From Kibdelosporangium sp. MJ126-NF4 (lineage in GTDB: Bacteria; Actinomycetota; Actinomycetes; Mycobacteriales; Pseudonocardiaceae), in contig NZ_CDME01000011.1 in assembly GCF_000826545.1 (NCBI RefSeq), positions 522,001 to 586,000 of the forward strand: a DNA stretch of 64,000 nucleotides. The letters run 5' to 3'. The translations under genes and the position numbers were made by a program. How positions within the stretch are numbered: position 1 is the first letter of the stretch; every line of letters starts with the position of its first letter. The notes under the pieces are model-generated. The model did not search any database, was not told where the DNA came from, and worked only from the letters and a program-made list of their open reading frames with translations. Positions 63,858 to 64,000 of this stretch are shown in pieces.

Positions 63858-64000
63858 TGCGCTCGCTGGCGGCCCGGATCATCGTCGTGTGCCTGGCCGT
63901 CGCCGGGATCTCCGCGCTGGTCGCCGGGCTCGTGCTGTTCCGGCTGGTGTCCACGACATCGCTGGACGTGACCAGGGGTGTGCTGGCCAACCAGGCAGAT
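63857..64000 (+). CDS. Sensor histidine kinase, N-terminus only
   Basis: From ATG 63857 (GTG 63854 also possible) the frame runs off the window: SLAARIIVVCLAVAGISALV, AGLVLFRLV form the first membrane helix, followed by an extracytoplasmic segment. Position directly after an OmpR-type regulator makes it the cognate sensor. Kinase domains are outside the window. Confidence 0.85.
   Translation, partial: MRSLAARIIVVCLAVAGISALVAGLVLFRLVSTTSLDVTRGVLANQAD

Overview
This is chromosomal DNA from a high-GC actinobacterium, most likely a member of the Pseudonocardiaceae (Amycolatopsis/Lentzea/Kibdelosporangium-like; the genus cannot be fixed from the sequence). The evidence is the GC-rich codon usage, the frequent GTG starts, the Scr1-type XRE/DUF397 pair, an RpfB-type resuscitation factor, a GT39 protein mannosyltransferase, and a core gene set that matches the Mycobacterium tuberculosis Rv1002c-Rv1021 neighbourhood (pmt, rsmI, tatD, rpfB, ksgA, ispE, pks16-like ligase, pth, rplY, prs, glmU, mfd, mazG), broken up here by accessory blocks.

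Layout. 1-4.7 kb: mazG (start only), a SurA-like lipoprotein and mfd, all on the minus strand. 4.9-12.5 kb: three consecutive secreted proteins of the ALF-repeat type. The second carries wall-sugar-binding AbfB and LGFP modules. The third is a 1242-residue alanine-rich coiled-coil protein ending in a pre-toxin and a putative toxin domain, with a small probable immunity gene 2 nt downstream. 12.5-13.9 kb: a Scr1-like XRE regulator, a DUF397 partner and a small divergent gene. 14-20 kb: membrane protein, enoyl-CoA hydratase, sugar dehydrogenase lipoprotein, acyl-CoA ligase, and a desaturase-TetR operon with a clear palindromic operator. 20.3-24.6 kb: tRNA-Gln, a GGDEF protein without a normal start codon, glmU and prs. 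24.8-27.3 kb: a type VII secretion-like cassette (two WXG proteins, one fused to a hydrolase, plus a lipoprotein).

27.5-38.9 kb: rplY, pth, pks16-like ligase, ABC-F, DUF4234 protein, ispE, a MetN-like ABC ATPase with degenerate catalytic motifs, ksgA, rpfB, tatD. 39-41.4 kb: a PadR regulator and ABC exporter with twin identical-core operators. 41.4-48.6 kb: rsgA, a DUF4185 protein, a non-coding block with a large hairpin, rsmI, pmt and a Ser/Thr kinase with inverted architecture and a TDPERT repeat tail. 48.7-53.4 kb: prpE-like acyl-CoA synthetase, a lipoprotein, a GH20 hexosaminidase. 53.4-61 kb: an aldehyde dehydrogenase that has lost all its catalytic residues, its GAF-type regulator, a large BTAD/NB-ARC regulator and a second ABC exporter. 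61.1-64 kb: a small kinase, two small envelope proteins, a lipoprotein whose start lies in a repeat element, and a two-component system cut by the window end.

Two families of dispersed palindromes link distant parts of the window: a hairpin with CTCGTGAGTG ends (three copies) and a 23-bp self-palindromic unit beginning GCAACCAAGG, mostly arranged as inverted pairs with exactly 7 nt between units. The toxin/immunity locus, the degenerate MetN, the dead aldehyde dehydrogenase and the repeat families are the items most worth following up.
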